DNA of 64,000 bases from Marisediminitalea lipolytica (GCF_001758465.1 NZ_MJIC01000014.1:727810-791809), one strand, 5' to 3'. Positions 1 to 9,649 are shown, numbered from the stretch's first letter. The notes: generated by a model not told the origin, from the sequence alone. Numbers and translations are program-made.

Positions 1-340
1 TATAGTGTGTATTTTTCGTTGAGAAAATACATTCTTCATGAATGCTCTGAACGACAGTGCTACACACCCATCCCCCAGTAACAAATCGACCAGCTTCGTC
101 GCGAAATATTTTGTTTGCGTAAACCACCATTATATTTTCTTGTATCGGCGGCTCTGAGAATACGGCATCCCAAACCATCCAATTTTCAACAGCACAAAAT
201 GGTTTAGTAATATCTATTTCACGACACCGACAAATCATCGACTTCAGTTCGGTAACACTGCATCCGAAGTTGACAGGTTCTCCAGGCTCATTAATCAATG
301 TTGCCATGCGTAGAGTTTTGTTTTCAATATCTTGAGGCAT
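1..340 (-). CDS. Hypothetical protein, runs off the left edge
   Basis: An open minus-strand frame starts at ATG 338-340 (MPQDIENKTLRMATLINE) and stays open to base 1, giving about 113 codons with the C-terminus outside the window. The visible part contains tryptophan-rich stretches (ENWMVWDAVF) and an FVTGGWVCST segment near the end of what can be read, suggesting a small folded globular protein. No signal peptide or membrane segment is visible. I do not recognise the family. The unbroken frame and protein-like composition support a real gene, but no clear ribosome binding site decides the start. Confidence 0.6.
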   Translation of the reverse strand, partial: MPQDIENKTLRMATLINEPGEPVNFGCSVTELKSMICRCREIDITKPFCAVENWMVWDAVFSEPPIQENIMVVYANKIFRDEAGRFVTGGWVCSTVVQSIHEECIFSTKNTHY

Positions 341-470
341 TAGATTGCGTCCTTAACGTTAGGTTCGGTCAGGTGCAAATTGGCTTTAATTTTGAGCTAT
401 TTGCAGCAATCTAAGTTTAGTTTGGTCGACCAATGACAAATTGCCAGAACTATGTTGGTAAGTCCCTGGG

Positions 471-680
471 TTAGGGGGATATATACCATCGGTCAAATCG
501 GAGATTGAACAATCTGGCATTGATGTACGTCAGCGGGATAAAGTCACCGGAAATAACTTCGATACCTGCGGCTGGGAGGATGATAAAGTCTGTTACTTCC
601 TGATTTGCGTAGGTGAAGTAGAATCGGCATGGAAAGGAGCCGTGTGCTTTTCTAAGCGAAATTAACTCGTCGAGTCTCAT
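471..680 (-). CDS. Small hypothetical protein
   Basis: A 69-codon minus-strand frame begins MRLDELISLRKAHGSF and ends in a TAA at 471-473. The product has alternating hydrophobic and charged stretches (EVTDFIILPAAGIEVISGDFIPLTYI) compatible with a small beta-rich domain and no signal peptide. It lies between the partial gene at the left edge and the helicase gene on the other strand. Nothing identifies a function, and a chance frame cannot be excluded. Confidence 0.4.
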   Translation of the reverse strand: MRLDELISLRKAHGSFPCRFYFTYANQEVTDFIILPAAGIEVISGDFIPLTYINARLFNLRFDRWYISP

Positions 681-881
681 AAGTATCGTCCGTAAGATAT
701 GATGCTTTAATTCTAGTCTTCTGGCATTTTTAGTTGAACTGTACCTAAGTTGGGATGACTGGTTTAAGTTTGTTAGTCATCAAATGACGGTGAGGTCAAT
801 TTGAAGTTACAATATGTCCTCTAAGGATATTCATTAGAGCAAAATGTTGTTCGATTTCTGGCCATTATAAGAGAGTTGTAA

Positions 882-3725
882 ATGGATTTTGTTAGTAAAT
901 TAGAGCCTAATTTTTTTGGCAGATTATTAGGTAGGCCGTCCGTAATTTCAGAACCTCAGTCGATTAGCATTGAAAAAAAAGGTAAGGTATCAGTCGTTGC
1001 ATCAATTAAAGAGCTACGTACGTTTATTGAATCTGATGCAGGACTTTCTGGTGGGAAAATAGCCATTCAGGTTGGTAAAGAGCGTAACTACTTTAACTTC
1101 CTAAAGAAAAGTAATCTTGCATCTTTTATCGAAGACACAAATAAAAACATCAAGGATTCAATCGAGGAATACCTTGGACGTGCCTATAGTGAGTTCGCAG
1201 CATTAGCTTTAAAAGCGTACCCCAGAGATTCACGCAGCGCCGAGCTTTCCACTTTAATATCCGAAGTCCATCACCTATATCACTCCCAAAAAGAGAAATG
1301 GGAGTTCTATTTAAGCGATGTTGCATTAGCCAATACCATAGAAATCGACCAGTTTTATCCTTTCAATATTGATGATTTGCGTGCCTACCATGAGCAAATT
1401 CAACTAGAAAAGCGAAAGTCGTTTTTTGATAAGGTTGAGTCTAATCCATTAACGCTTGAACAACGATTGGGTGTGATCCGTTCCAATGATTTGAATATGG
1501 TGTTGGCTGCCGCAGGAACGGGTAAAACGTCAGTGATGGTTGCAAAGGCGCTTAATTTAATTGAGCTTCAACTAGCAACCCCTTCCGAAGTGCTTATCTT
1601 AGCTTATAACCGTGCTGCGGCGGAGGAGTTGAAAGAAAGGCTAGCAAGCAAAGCAGCTAACGGAAATATCCAGCTTGAATCATTACCGCATATTTCTACA
1701 TTTCACGCTCTTGGCAGGCAGTTGCTGCGAGATACCGGTATTCCTACTCAAATCAGTGTCTTTGCAGAAGACTCATTTAAGTTAAAACAGTGGGTAACAA
1801 ATTGGATCTATCAATATGTCGCGGAAGATCCTACCAGAGTTTTTGACCTGATAGAGTTAACTACACCGCCTGTCGATCCATTCGACTTCAAGTCACAAGC
1901 TGAGTATGAAAAATACCTAAGAGATAATGATTTTCGAACCCTAAATAACGAACTTGTTAAGGGTTACCAAGAATTGCTCATCGCTAATTTTCTTTACATA
2001 AATCAGATCCCTTATAAATACGAGGCACAATATGTTAGCAAGCGGCGTATAGAAGTAGGTTTTGACTATCGGCCTGATTTTCATATTCTGGATACCGATA
2101 TTTATATTGAGCATTATGGGATAGATAGAAAAGGAAATACGAGACCGGATATTGATAGAACGTACTACGCTGACACAATGAAGAAAAAAAAGGCGTTGCA
2201 CCAAGAGTGTGGGACGCAGCTCATCGAAACTTTTCATTACGAGTGGCAAGAAGATACGCTATTAAGCGGTTTAACTGCGAAATTGGCTTCATTTGGTATT
2301 CGATGCAAACCATTATCTCCTAATGAGATTTTCGAAAAGTTAAATGGACAAGAACACCTTGCCAGTTGGAGTGAGTTGATGGTGAAAGCTCTCCAGGCTA
2401 TTCGAGTTGAGAGGTTGAGCGAACAGAGAATATTTAAGAGATTGAACGCGTCAAAAATTCACCAAGCTCAAAAATACGCTGGATTATTGAACTCGCTCCA
2501 AGTCGGATATGCAGAAGAACTTAAGACTCAAAATGCAATTGATTTTGACGACATGATATTAAGAGCAATCCAAGTGGTTCAGGACGGAGAATATGAACCG
2601 AGATGGAAGTATATACTTGTCGATGAATTTCAGGATATATCGTCAGCAAGGATGGAGTTTGTAAAAGCGCTGATAGATAAAGGGCCAACACCATCATTAA
2701 CTGTCGTAGGGGATGATTGGCAATCAATCTACCGTTTTTCTGGTGGTAAGCTGGAGTTAACGACGCGCTTTGGCGAACTGGTCGGCAAATATACGCTAAC
2801 AAAACTTCAAAAGACCTTTCGATACAATAACAGTATTGCTAAGACCGCTGGGGAATTCATCATGGAGAACCCTGAACAGTTCAAAAAACATATCGACACG
2901 CATACAAAAGTCAGTGAATCTCAAGTTTACCTTCTTGATGACAAACCATCTAAACAAGAAGGTCTTTATGAGAGGGTCGTAGAGGTTGTTGCAAAAATTC
3001 GAGAGAACGCCCCAGATGCTAGTATTGCTATCATTGCAAGATACAACTACCTTTTGAATGACTCAAAAAACGCCCTATGGAGTCAGAAATTTAAAGACAA
3101 TATCCAGTTTTGGAGCTTTCACAAATCGAAAGGCTTAGAAGCTGATTATTGTGTACTAATCGGCTTTTTTCAGGGGAAAAGTGGATTCCCTAATGAGAAT
3201 AGAGATGATGCTGTTGTTGAAGCGCTATTACCATCATTGGATGGTTTTCCGCATTCAGAAGAAAGGCGTTTACTATACGTCGGTATAACACGAGCCAGAA
3301 AAAAATCTTATATCATAGCGAGCGCTACTTCACCTTCAGATTTTGTTACTGAGTTACTCGCGCCAAAATACGAATTAAATATTGCCTCCGCAGCGTTTAA
3401 AGAAAAATATCAACGCATATTCAAGTGCCCAAATTGCGATTCAGGTTTTTTGAGATTAGTGCAAGGCCAATTCGGAGAGTTTTACAGTTGTAGCACAGGA
3501 ACGGGGTGTCGAGTCGGCAAGGCCAGGGTTTGCCAGAAATGCAAAGCACCATCTATTGATGGCAGAGAGGCAAGTGTGTGCAACAACCCAGGTTGCGCAA
3601 ATGTTATGAAAATCTGTAATAAATGCGGTAGACCGATGAAGCGTAGAAATGGAAAGTTCGGTGAATTCTGGGGGTGCTCAGGGTATGGCATCATGGAAGA
3701 CCAATGCAAGAATACTTCGCATTAG
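882..3725 (+). CDS. SF1 UvrD/HelD-like DNA helicase with nuclease-like insert and C-terminal zinc ribbons
   Basis: A 947-residue superfamily 1A helicase resembling DNA helicase IV. Motifs seen in order: Walker A AAAGTGKT near residue 210, LVDEFQD near 578, VGDDWQSIYRFSGG near 608, a Q-K-T-F-R-Y segment, FHKSKGLEAD, and motif VI LLYVGITRARK near 796. Between helicase motifs, about residues 385-460, a stretch with YRPDFHI and YIEHYGID matches the PD-(D/E)xK-like insert known in some HelD relatives. From about residue 848 there are three Cys-rich ribbons (CPNCDSGF, CQKCKAP, CNKCGRPM) of the topoisomerase I C-terminal type, including two FGEF signatures. It should be an ATP-driven 3'-5' translocase on DNA. 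A separate nuclease activity is inferred only. The start is preceded by AGAGAG. It lies alone, near two nuclease genes. Confidence 0.9.
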   Translation: MDFVSKLEPNFFGRLLGRPSVISEPQSISIEKKGKVSVVASIKELRTFIESDAGLSGGKIAIQVGKERNYFNFLKKSNLASFIEDTNKNIKDSIEEYLGRAYSEFAALALKAYPRDSRSAELSTLISEVHHLYHSQKEKWEFYLSDVALANTIEIDQFYPFNIDDLRAYHEQIQLEKRKSFFDKVESNPLTLEQRLGVIRSNDLNMVLAAAGTGKTSVMVAKALNLIELQLATPSEVLILAYNRAAAEELKERLASKAANGNIQLESLPHISTFHALGRQLLRDTGIPTQISVFAEDSFKLKQWVTNWIYQYVAEDPTRVFDLIELTTPPVDPFDFKSQAEYEKYLRDNDFRTLNNELVKGYQELLIANFLYINQIPYKYEAQYVSKRRIEVGFDYRPDFHILDTDIYIEHYGIDRKGNTRPDIDRTYYADTMKKKKALHQECGTQLIETFHYEWQEDTLLSGLTAKLASFGIRCKPLSPNEIFEKLNGQEHLASWSELMVKALQAIRVERLSEQRIFKRLNASKIHQAQKYAGLLNSLQVGYAEELKTQNAIDFDDMILRAIQVVQDGEYEPRWKYILVDEFQDISSARMEFVKALIDKGPTPSLTVVGDDWQSIYRFSGGKLELTTRFGELVGKYTLTKLQKTFRYNNSIAKTAGEFIMENPEQFKKHIDTHTKVSESQVYLLDDKPSKQEGLYERVVEVVAKIRENAPDASIAIIARYNYLLNDSKNALWSQKFKDNIQFWSFHKSKGLEADYCVLIGFFQGKSGFPNENRDDAVVEALLPSLDGFPHSEERRLLYVGITRARKKSYIIASATSPSDFVTELLAPKYELNIASAAFKEKYQRIFKCPNCDSGFLRLVQGQFGEFYSCSTGTGCRVGKARVCQKCKAPSIDGREASVCNNPGCANVMKICNKCGRPMKRRNGKFGEFWGCSGYGIMEDQCKNTSH

Positions 3726-3958
3726 ATATTTCGGTTTGTAATTTGTGCGGAATCATACACGAATAGACAGTTCGTAACATTTTAATTGCCATGTTACAAA
3801 GTGTCTCGCAATCCGATGGCTATTCAACACCTATGATAATTGTACTTGGTTGAATCGTGTGGGTTTCATAATAGGGGGCGAGCAAATCTTAACCTTTTTG
3901 CTATATTTTCACAATTACGTGCGAAATCGTTAGGGCACTACAACCAATAAGGGACTAT

Positions 3959-4585
3959 ATGATCGAAGGGAAGAAATTTGCAGATGCTTTGCAGGAAGTA
4001 TTTGACAGCATCGAAAAATTCATGGAATTAACGAAAGAGTCTGAATATCCTATGCTTTCTGAAGATGGGGTTCATACATATATCGCGGAAGTTGGTAAAT
4101 ACCCTTTTCAGATTGCTGGTCAATTTCATCGGCCAAATGAGTATCTTCGTTGTCTCTTAGACATGCTTCAAGCTAATTTCGAGCCAGAAATTCTTGGTAC
4201 CTTCTTCCTGAATTCGAATATGAGCTTTCTGTACGATAACTTACCGAAAGGTGCTTTTGCATTGGGGTATCTATCATTAATCAAGCCCGAAGATGAAAGC
4301 TGGGAATACTTTGTAACAGAGACTCTAAGCAATAAATCTAAGATGTGCGGCTACGATAAAGATAATATAAGGTGTACTTTTATTGTACTAAGTGCAGGTG
4401 ACGAGTATTCATTCGAATTGGTTGAAAAAGCTAATCATTTTTTTGATAGTGGTATGAGCATTAATGAAACTATCGGCCTCATTCGCGGGGCTGTAATTGA
4501 TAAACAAAACCATGTCGCATTTTGTCATGATCGAAGTTTAGGTAAAAAAGTAAGGTTTTCAGCCTGGTTTATATTCGCTGCTTAA
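3959..4585 (+). CDS. Hypothetical protein (208 aa)
   Basis: An intact 208-codon frame starting MIEGKKFADALQEVFDSIEK. It looks like a soluble alpha/beta protein: an amphipathic N-terminal helix, a central NSNMSFLYDNLPKGAFALGYL segment, and a Cys-containing C-terminal third ending AWFIFAA. No signal peptide, membrane helix or catalytic motif is apparent and I do not recognise the family. It lies between the helicase and the HNH nuclease on the same strand, with gaps of about 230 and 110 bases, so co-transcription is possible but not shown. Confidence 0.7.
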   Translation: MIEGKKFADALQEVFDSIEKFMELTKESEYPMLSEDGVHTYIAEVGKYPFQIAGQFHRPNEYLRCLLDMLQANFEPEILGTFFLNSNMSFLYDNLPKGAFALGYLSLIKPEDESWEYFVTETLSNKSKMCGYDKDNIRCTFIVLSAGDEYSFELVEKANHFFDSGMSINETIGLIRGAVIDKQNHVAFCHDRSLGKKVRFSAWFIFAA

Positions 4586-4695
4586 CTAATCGATAAAAAT
4601 GTGAATCGTTACTTATTAACTTGACATTTAGTCACGTTAAACTCGTCTTTTAGTCTCATTAACCCTTAACGTTCAATTCAATAGAAGGATTATGT

Positions 4696-5397
4696 ATGAG
4701 CAGAAAAAAGTTTATGGAGTCAGTTGGAGCTACCTGCCGAAACTGGAATTGGAGTTGGTCGTTTGTTAATCATAAAGACAAATTTATTGTTTTTGGGCTA
4801 TGGGACGTTCATAAAGATGGCCTGATTTTTAGCGAAGAATGGCGGGGGCTAGGTCGTAAGCAGTCTATGGAACATATAACACTGATTAAAGAGCATGGTT
4901 ACAGTTTAAAAACATTCCCCATGCAATATGAAAAATCTAATAACGGTACGGCTAAAATAAAAAGCTTTAAGCGGGAGCTGGAAGATAAAAGTCTAGCTGG
5001 TGTAAATGGTATGTGGTACGCCCTAAGCCTTTCTGATAATGAAGTTTTCAAATCAACAGAAGAAATTTTAGAACCAGAGATTTACATCGAGGGTGCAACA
5101 AAGAAAATTTCGGTGAATGCATATGAGAGAAACCCTGAGGCAAGAGCCAAGTGCATTGCTCATTATGGCTGTAAATGTTATGTCTGTGATTTTGATTTTG
5201 AAGAAAATTATGGGGACATTGGCAGAGGGTTCATACATGTGCACCATGAAGTAGCTTTAGCTGATATCAGAGAAGAATATCAAGTTGATCCTATTAAAGA
5301 CTTGAAACCTCTATGTCCAAATTGCCATGGCATAATCCATAGAACTCATCCGCCAATATCTATCGAAGCATTACAATTGAAAATTAAAAAACAGTAA
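4696..5397 (+). CDS. HNH endonuclease, McrA-like C-terminal domain
   Basis: A 233-residue protein whose last about 100 residues form an HNH (beta-beta-alpha metal) nuclease domain. Visible elements are CYVCDFDF, the catalytic-type HVHHEVAL, DPIKDLKPLCPNCHGIIHR and the two CxxC zinc knuckles. The preceding YERNPEARAKCIAHYGCKC is typical of McrA-like restriction endonucleases that often act on modified DNA. The first about 120 residues are a separate, tryptophan-rich domain that may recognise the target; I cannot name it. AAGGATT precedes the ATG. The gene sits between other nuclease-related genes, consistent with a role in defence against foreign DNA. Substrate specificity is not visible. Confidence 0.85.
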   Translation: MSRKKFMESVGATCRNWNWSWSFVNHKDKFIVFGLWDVHKDGLIFSEEWRGLGRKQSMEHITLIKEHGYSLKTFPMQYEKSNNGTAKIKSFKRELEDKSLAGVNGMWYALSLSDNEVFKSTEEILEPEIYIEGATKKISVNAYERNPEARAKCIAHYGCKCYVCDFDFEENYGDIGRGFIHVHHEVALADIREEYQVDPIKDLKPLCPNCHGIIHRTHPPISIEALQLKIKKQ

Positions 5398-5640
5398 AAT
5401 AGTGAGGCTCTAGTCCCAGAGATGAATAAAGTCCAAATTGAGCGAATAGCGGAAGTAAACAGCGCTTTCTTTGAACGAGAAAGATTCGCTCATAGCCGAA
5501 ACTCGCTTTGCAGATACTTTATTTGTTATCAGCCCCGCAGATTCGATTCCGGACATTGCCTCTAGAACCGAGCACAAAAGAAGTTGATATTTAACTAATC
5601 GTCTCCGTCCCAGAGATTGTTGGGCAATTTCTCGGTTGCG

Positions 5641-6747
5641 CTACAAGATTTTTAGTTCTTTGAGGCGATTATCTATATGTTCATTAGTAAGTGGTTCAGT
5701 AAAGTCCACTTCCATTAGTGTAATATCCAGCGCCTTACATAGCTTCCTTTTTCTATCATCGCGCTCTTGTAATGCAATTAAAGCACTTTTCCCGCCCCAA
5801 ATTGATATAGGCTGATAATGTTGCTGGCCCTGATATTCAATACCTAGTTGTAGGCTTGGAATGTATATATCAAGCTCCAGTCCTTCGAGCCAGTCTGGTC
5901 TGTGGTGTCTGATAATTTCGAGATCAGGAAACATACGTGCAATGATTTGATATAGAAGAGTTTCACTAACCCACCCTTCTCCAACTTTTTTAAAACCAAA
6001 CTCTTGGCGAGTAATATTTTCGATCTTGTTCTTCAGCTGAGTTCTCAGTTTCTGATGCTCTTTTCTCAATTTCAAGAGCGACTCAGCCAGCTCTTGTTTG
6101 ACAACATGGCAATACGTCACTTCATTCTTAGTAAGATCTTCGCGGTTTGAACCGTATATAAGGTCATTTGATTGTTCATGCACCTCTTGATATTTTAGCT
6201 GAGCATGTTCAATCTCTTGAATAAGTGTTTTATATTCTTCAGGACATACATCTTCCAAGTAATCCAAGCTAGTTGTGCTTATGCCGAGGCGTAAATAGGC
6301 TTGTTGAATATACCATCCATAGCTTTGCTTAAACTGTCCGCCATACATTTCATGACAAAACCTCTGGGTGGGCGATGTTAAGTTGCATCTGTGACAGAGT
6401 TTCGGCTTGAAACTAAAGTTTTGAATGTTGACTTCCCCGCCCATATCTAAACTAATCTTAGCCAACATATCTGGGGCATTGAAGCTATCAACGACAGTTT
6501 CCCGAAGCGGGTTTGAATTTCGTTGAGAACGAAATTGCTTATTGAGTTTTATAAGGTTCTCAAATGCAGAACGACTACAGTCACAAAGGAATGGTTCCGC
6601 CCCCTCTTTCTTTGAAAAGGCAAAAAAAGCGCCATAGTGGTTCGGGTAATGAACTATAGGATAAGGCAATCCTTCCTCAACTGACACCCCTCCCAATGAT
6701 ACGGGAGGCAAAGCCTTTTTCTTCCTTGGCGACCGTATTTTCGTCAT
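5641..6747 (-). CDS. Putative PD-(D/E)xK-type nuclease with Cys-rich N-terminal half
   Basis: A 368-residue protein. The N-terminal half carries Cys pairs (FLCDCSRSAF; KLCHRCNLTSPTQRFCHEMYGG) that look like a metal-binding module, followed by a charged helical stretch around residues 180-245. The C-terminal third has the E...D...ExQ pattern of a PD-(D/E)xK nuclease fold: SETLLYQII, then LELDIYIPSLQLGIEYQGQQHY, then ALDITLMEVDF. Function as a DNA nuclease is inferred from these motifs; target unknown. It is transcribed away from the gene at 7072, with a 324-base region between the two divergent starts. Confidence 0.7.
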   Translation of the reverse strand: MTKIRSPRKKKALPPVSLGGVSVEEGLPYPIVHYPNHYGAFFAFSKKEGAEPFLCDCSRSAFENLIKLNKQFRSQRNSNPLRETVVDSFNAPDMLAKISLDMGGEVNIQNFSFKPKLCHRCNLTSPTQRFCHEMYGGQFKQSYGWYIQQAYLRLGISTTSLDYLEDVCPEEYKTLIQEIEHAQLKYQEVHEQSNDLIYGSNREDLTKNEVTYCHVVKQELAESLLKLRKEHQKLRTQLKNKIENITRQEFGFKKVGEGWVSETLLYQIIARMFPDLEIIRHHRPDWLEGLELDIYIPSLQLGIEYQGQQHYQPISIWGGKSALIALQERDDRKRKLCKALDITLMEVDFTEPLTNEHIDNRLKELKIL

Positions 6748-7071
6748 GAGATAAAGATTACTCCTGCTGTGCCAATTTTATCTTAAGACCTTAATATATC
6801 ACCTGTTACTACTAAAAAAACATTGCTTGATTTTCAGAGGAAAGAAATTCAGCCGTCCGCTTTTGACCAATTACTTACTTTGCAAGCCGCAGATCATGGC
6901 TCCTGAGCACGATAAGCAGACTTTTGACGATGTGATTTCTTACTTTTAACTTTGCTCGTAAGCTGACATTACCACAATGAGAAACTCTCAAAGAAATGCT
7001 TCACGCTGCTGATTCGCAAAGGTTATAGTCTTCGAAGTGTTTTTCCAATCGTTAAATTAAGGAGTGACTAA
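6748..7071. other. Gap between divergent genes
   Basis: This 324-base gap lies between two divergently transcribed genes and must hold the promoters of both. It includes a CCGCTTTTGACCAATT stretch near 6857, which also occurs near 29040 and 34965 as part of a dispersed repeat. I see no RNA gene and no small open frame worth calling. Confidence 0.4.
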
Positions 7072-7743
7072 GTGGCTATAATAACTACAAAACTTGATGA
7101 GCCTATCTTGTTCCGTACGGTAAAAAAAGACGTTTATCCGCATACTTTATCTGGCGGCAGCATATGGCTTAGAACAAATGTATTTTACCAAGAACTCGAA
7201 GCAGATGACTTGAGTCGAGAAGACCGTTTTGAAGGTGTTAATGTCTCTGGATTGTTCACTGAGTTTAACTTTGAAGGTGGTATTCGAATCAAATGTGAAC
7301 ATGGCGGATTACTGGGCACCGAACATCCAACACATTATGTCATGTCCTTGCATGGATTAAACATCAAAGAAGAAATAAGACTGGGATTTGGCGGTAATAC
7401 ATTGGGTATTAAAAGCCTAGCAGACCTAGCAAATGATGTGCTACAGCAAGCATCAAAGCAAATAAATGTCTCTCAATGTGGCTACGGACAAGTCTCGTAC
7501 CAATACCCTGGACTTAAACGAACAAGGGCCAATACTACAGGAAAAATTATCGGCTATTACGTCGATGGGATACCTGAAGCCCTTGTACAGCATAACCCTA
7601 ATGTCATGACCAAAATACCGATAGAGCCATTTATAAGCCAAGATGAATGGCGAATAATATTGCACACTGATAAACCTCTTAATGACGACCCAATGGAGCC
7701 ATTAAAGATAAATGTCGATCCATCTCACTTCTATGAGCTGTGA
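7072..7743 (+). CDS. Hypothetical protein (223 aa)
   Basis: Begins at GTG 7072 with AAGGAGTG placed 7-12 bases upstream, which decides the start. The product (MAIITTKLDEPILFRTVKKD) is soluble. An early segment GSIWLRTNVFYQELEADDLSREDRFEG loosely recalls the N-termini of DUF2971-like proteins, where an aromatic/charged stretch precedes D-x-x-E; this is weak. The middle has glycine-rich turns and a tyrosine-rich CGYGQVSYQYPG. No catalytic motif can be assigned. Confidence 0.7.
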   Translation: MAIITTKLDEPILFRTVKKDVYPHTLSGGSIWLRTNVFYQELEADDLSREDRFEGVNVSGLFTEFNFEGGIRIKCEHGGLLGTEHPTHYVMSLHGLNIKEEIRLGFGGNTLGIKSLADLANDVLQQASKQINVSQCGYGQVSYQYPGLKRTRANTTGKIIGYYVDGIPEALVQHNPNVMTKIPIEPFISQDEWRIILHTDKPLNDDPMEPLKINVDPSHFYEL

Positions 7744-7830
7744 TAATTAATTCGACCCTTGCATATACTAGTTGAACTTAAGATACACAGATTACCTACA
7801 ACCAACATTGACTGACTTCAAAAGACTCCA

Positions 7831-7922
7831 ATGAGCGAATCTCGGACGTTTTCCATAGATTGGTTAAGTAACTGCTAAAAGTACACCATTTCAATGTACT
7901 TCACAGATTGACCGAAAAGAGC
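7831..7922. repeat. Dispersed repeat R3, copy a
   Basis: This stretch (AATGAGCGAAT, CGGACGTTTTC, TTGGTTAAGTAACTGCTAAAA, then TTTCAATGTACTTCACAGATT) recurs at 19400-19571. There it is longer, with an extra piece containing an inverted repeat. It fills much of the 359-base gap between 7744 and 8102; the rest of that gap shows nothing recognisable. Confidence 0.75.
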
Positions 7923-8102
7923 GAAGCAGACATAAAACAAAACTAATAATACCGTAATGTACTGCCTCATTAGCTTTACCAGTCCAAGCACCTGATGCAA
8001 CGAAAAAAAGATGAGCGTTACGGCTATAAATTATTCCTTCGCTAAATCGACGAACTGGTGACGAACCTGAACCAAGCTGTTACTGTTTAAAGTATAGGTG
8101 AG

Positions 8103-8672
8103 TTGGTTAATACTTCTTATAAATCAGGGAGGCGGTTTTTGAATAAATTGGATTTATCACAGAATTACTCAAACAACACTTTAATCCATTCCATTCTTTG
8201 GACGATTGCTAGCTTTTCTCTCGTATTAATCTATGTATTCGTGCGTTTTTTATCTATAGCTGAAGAGTTTATGCTTAGTGATATTTCGTTTGAGTACGCA
8301 ATAAAGTTAGTGAGCGAAATAGACTTTCTGAGCTTGATTTTCATTAATGACTTTTGGTCGATTGGCTTGGGTTTTGAGTCGGGTGACCTTAGGATGTTCA
8401 TCGAACCCCATGGAATTATATCTTTATTGCTTTTTTCTGTAGGTTTGTACACATACCATAACAATGTTCAAACGTTATCAAGTCGACGTGTATTCATCTT
8501 TTTTCTGGCAGCAGGGTGGGCACACTTATTAGTTGCCAAGTGCATTTTATTGTTAGGTATTCCGATTTTATTAACAGGCCCTGTTGTAGCAGTAGGATTG
8601 CTATCGGTCTTTTATTTCTCTTTTGTTGCACTGAGTTTAGATGCATATCTCTTTTTCAGGAAAGTATTATGA
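8103..8672 (+). CDS. Multi-pass membrane protein, partner of the downstream diguanylate cyclase
   Basis: A 189-residue protein starting at TTG 8103 behind a GGTGAG box. It has about four hydrophobic segments: one near residues 24-45 (HSILWTIASFSLVLIYVFVR), one near 105-120, and a long hydrophobic block from about 127 to 185 that likely spans the membrane twice. Its stop overlaps the start of the diguanylate cyclase gene (ATGA at 8669-8672), so the two are translationally coupled. It may act as a sensor or anchor for the cyclase; that is inferred from coupling only. Family not recognised. Confidence 0.75.
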   Translation: MVNTSYKSGRRFLNKLDLSQNYSNNTLIHSILWTIASFSLVLIYVFVRFLSIAEEFMLSDISFEYAIKLVSEIDFLSLIFINDFWSIGLGFESGDLRMFIEPHGIISLLLFSVGLYTYHNNVQTLSSRRVFIFFLAAGWAHLLVAKCILLLGIPILLTGPVVAVGLLSVFYFSFVALSLDAYLFFRKVL

Positions 8673-9370
8673 AAAAAATAAGTTTGTATCTGTCGGCTGC
8701 ATTTTTATCGCATTCTTGTTGGGCAGATAATGAGTGGCGGGTCATAGCAACTCATGCCACAGCGATGGGGATTGTACTTTTTGTGAATCTGGTTTTCTTC
8801 AGTATTCTTTATATGTCTTCAATTATTAAAGGTAAGTTGCAACGAACCTCGTTAGAAAAGCAAGTTTTGGACGCTCAATTTGATTTCTTGACGAAAATGC
8901 TCAATCGAAGAGGTTTTGAACGCCGTTTTTCAGAGAAGAAAAATTTACAGGGCTATTTGATGATTGTTGATATTGATGATTTTAAATTTATTAATGACAA
9001 TTATGGCCATGATATTGGTGATCTTATTCTGCGTGAGGTCGCAGCAAGACTAAGAAGCGCACTCAGAGAAGAAGATTTAGTCGCTCGCTTTGGCGGTGAG
9101 GAATTTGTGATTTATACATCGTTGGCGACCAAACATTCGGCGTTGGAATTGTCACAGCGTTTAGTCTCTGCAGTCGGGCGAGATGGATATTCTCTGCCAG
9201 CTACTGACAAGCAATTATCAGTCACTGTCAGTATTGGAGTGGCTGTTATAGATGGAAGTATACTGTCCACAAGGGAGCAAGAGGTTACCCAAACACCAGC
9301 CTATAAGATTGCCGATAACAATCTTTATAAAGCTAAAAATTTGGGAAAAAATAGAGCCGTTATGAACTAG
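8669..9370 (+). CDS. Membrane-anchored diguanylate cyclase (GGDEF domain)
   Basis: Start chosen at ATG 8669, overlapping the upstream stop; a longer frame exists but would run through the upstream gene. The 233-residue product has an N-terminal signal-like segment, a membrane helix near residues 30-53 (MGIVLFVNLVFFSILYMSS), then a GGDEF domain. That domain contains DFLTKMLNRRGFERR, the IVDIDDFKFINDNYGHDIGD stretch, and the active-site signature GGEEF. An RxxD inhibitory site (REED) lies five residues before GGEEF, so product inhibition by c-di-GMP is expected. It makes c-di-GMP from two GTP. No separate sensory domain is visible, which points to the co-encoded membrane protein as signal input. 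Confidence 0.9.
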   Translation: MKKISLYLSAAFLSHSCWADNEWRVIATHATAMGIVLFVNLVFFSILYMSSIIKGKLQRTSLEKQVLDAQFDFLTKMLNRRGFERRFSEKKNLQGYLMIVDIDDFKFINDNYGHDIGDLILREVAARLRSALREEDLVARFGGEEFVIYTSLATKHSALELSQRLVSAVGRDGYSLPATDKQLSVTVSIGVAVIDGSILSTREQEVTQTPAYKIADNNLYKAKNLGKNRAVMN

Positions 9371-9422
9371 GCTTTGGAACATTATTGATATAGGCGACAC
9401 TTTGAAGTTCTAATTCGAGTAA

Positions 9423-9649
9423 TTTACGTTTTCCACGCAATCCGGCTTGCTTGAACGTTCCGGCGCATATTACACCGCAGTTGACGTCGAAACCGGCGAG
9501 GAAACAAAGCTGCGACGAATTCAATGGAAAGGGCTTGATGCAACAACAAAAAAATGAGTGTTACGGCTAGAACTCCAGAAGAAGCAAAATTGGTAAATTC
9601 TTTAGAAAGAACAGTTAGAGATAAAAAAACAAAAGGATATGATTATTAA
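9423..9649 (+). pseudogene. Relic of a two-gene unit (fragments)
   Basis: A stretch with higher GC than its surroundings holds a start-less open frame of about 45 codons (SGLLERSGAYYTAVDVETG, ending IQWKGLDATTKK). It is followed at once by a 31-codon frame (MSVTARTPEEAKLVNSLER, ending TKGYDY) whose ATG overlaps the upstream stop. The ATGA coupling and protein-like composition suggest the remains of an operon, possibly phage- or plasmid-derived; no family is identified. The remainder of the 9371-9945 gap shows only scattered GCGGACA/TGTCCG motifs. Confidence 0.4.
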
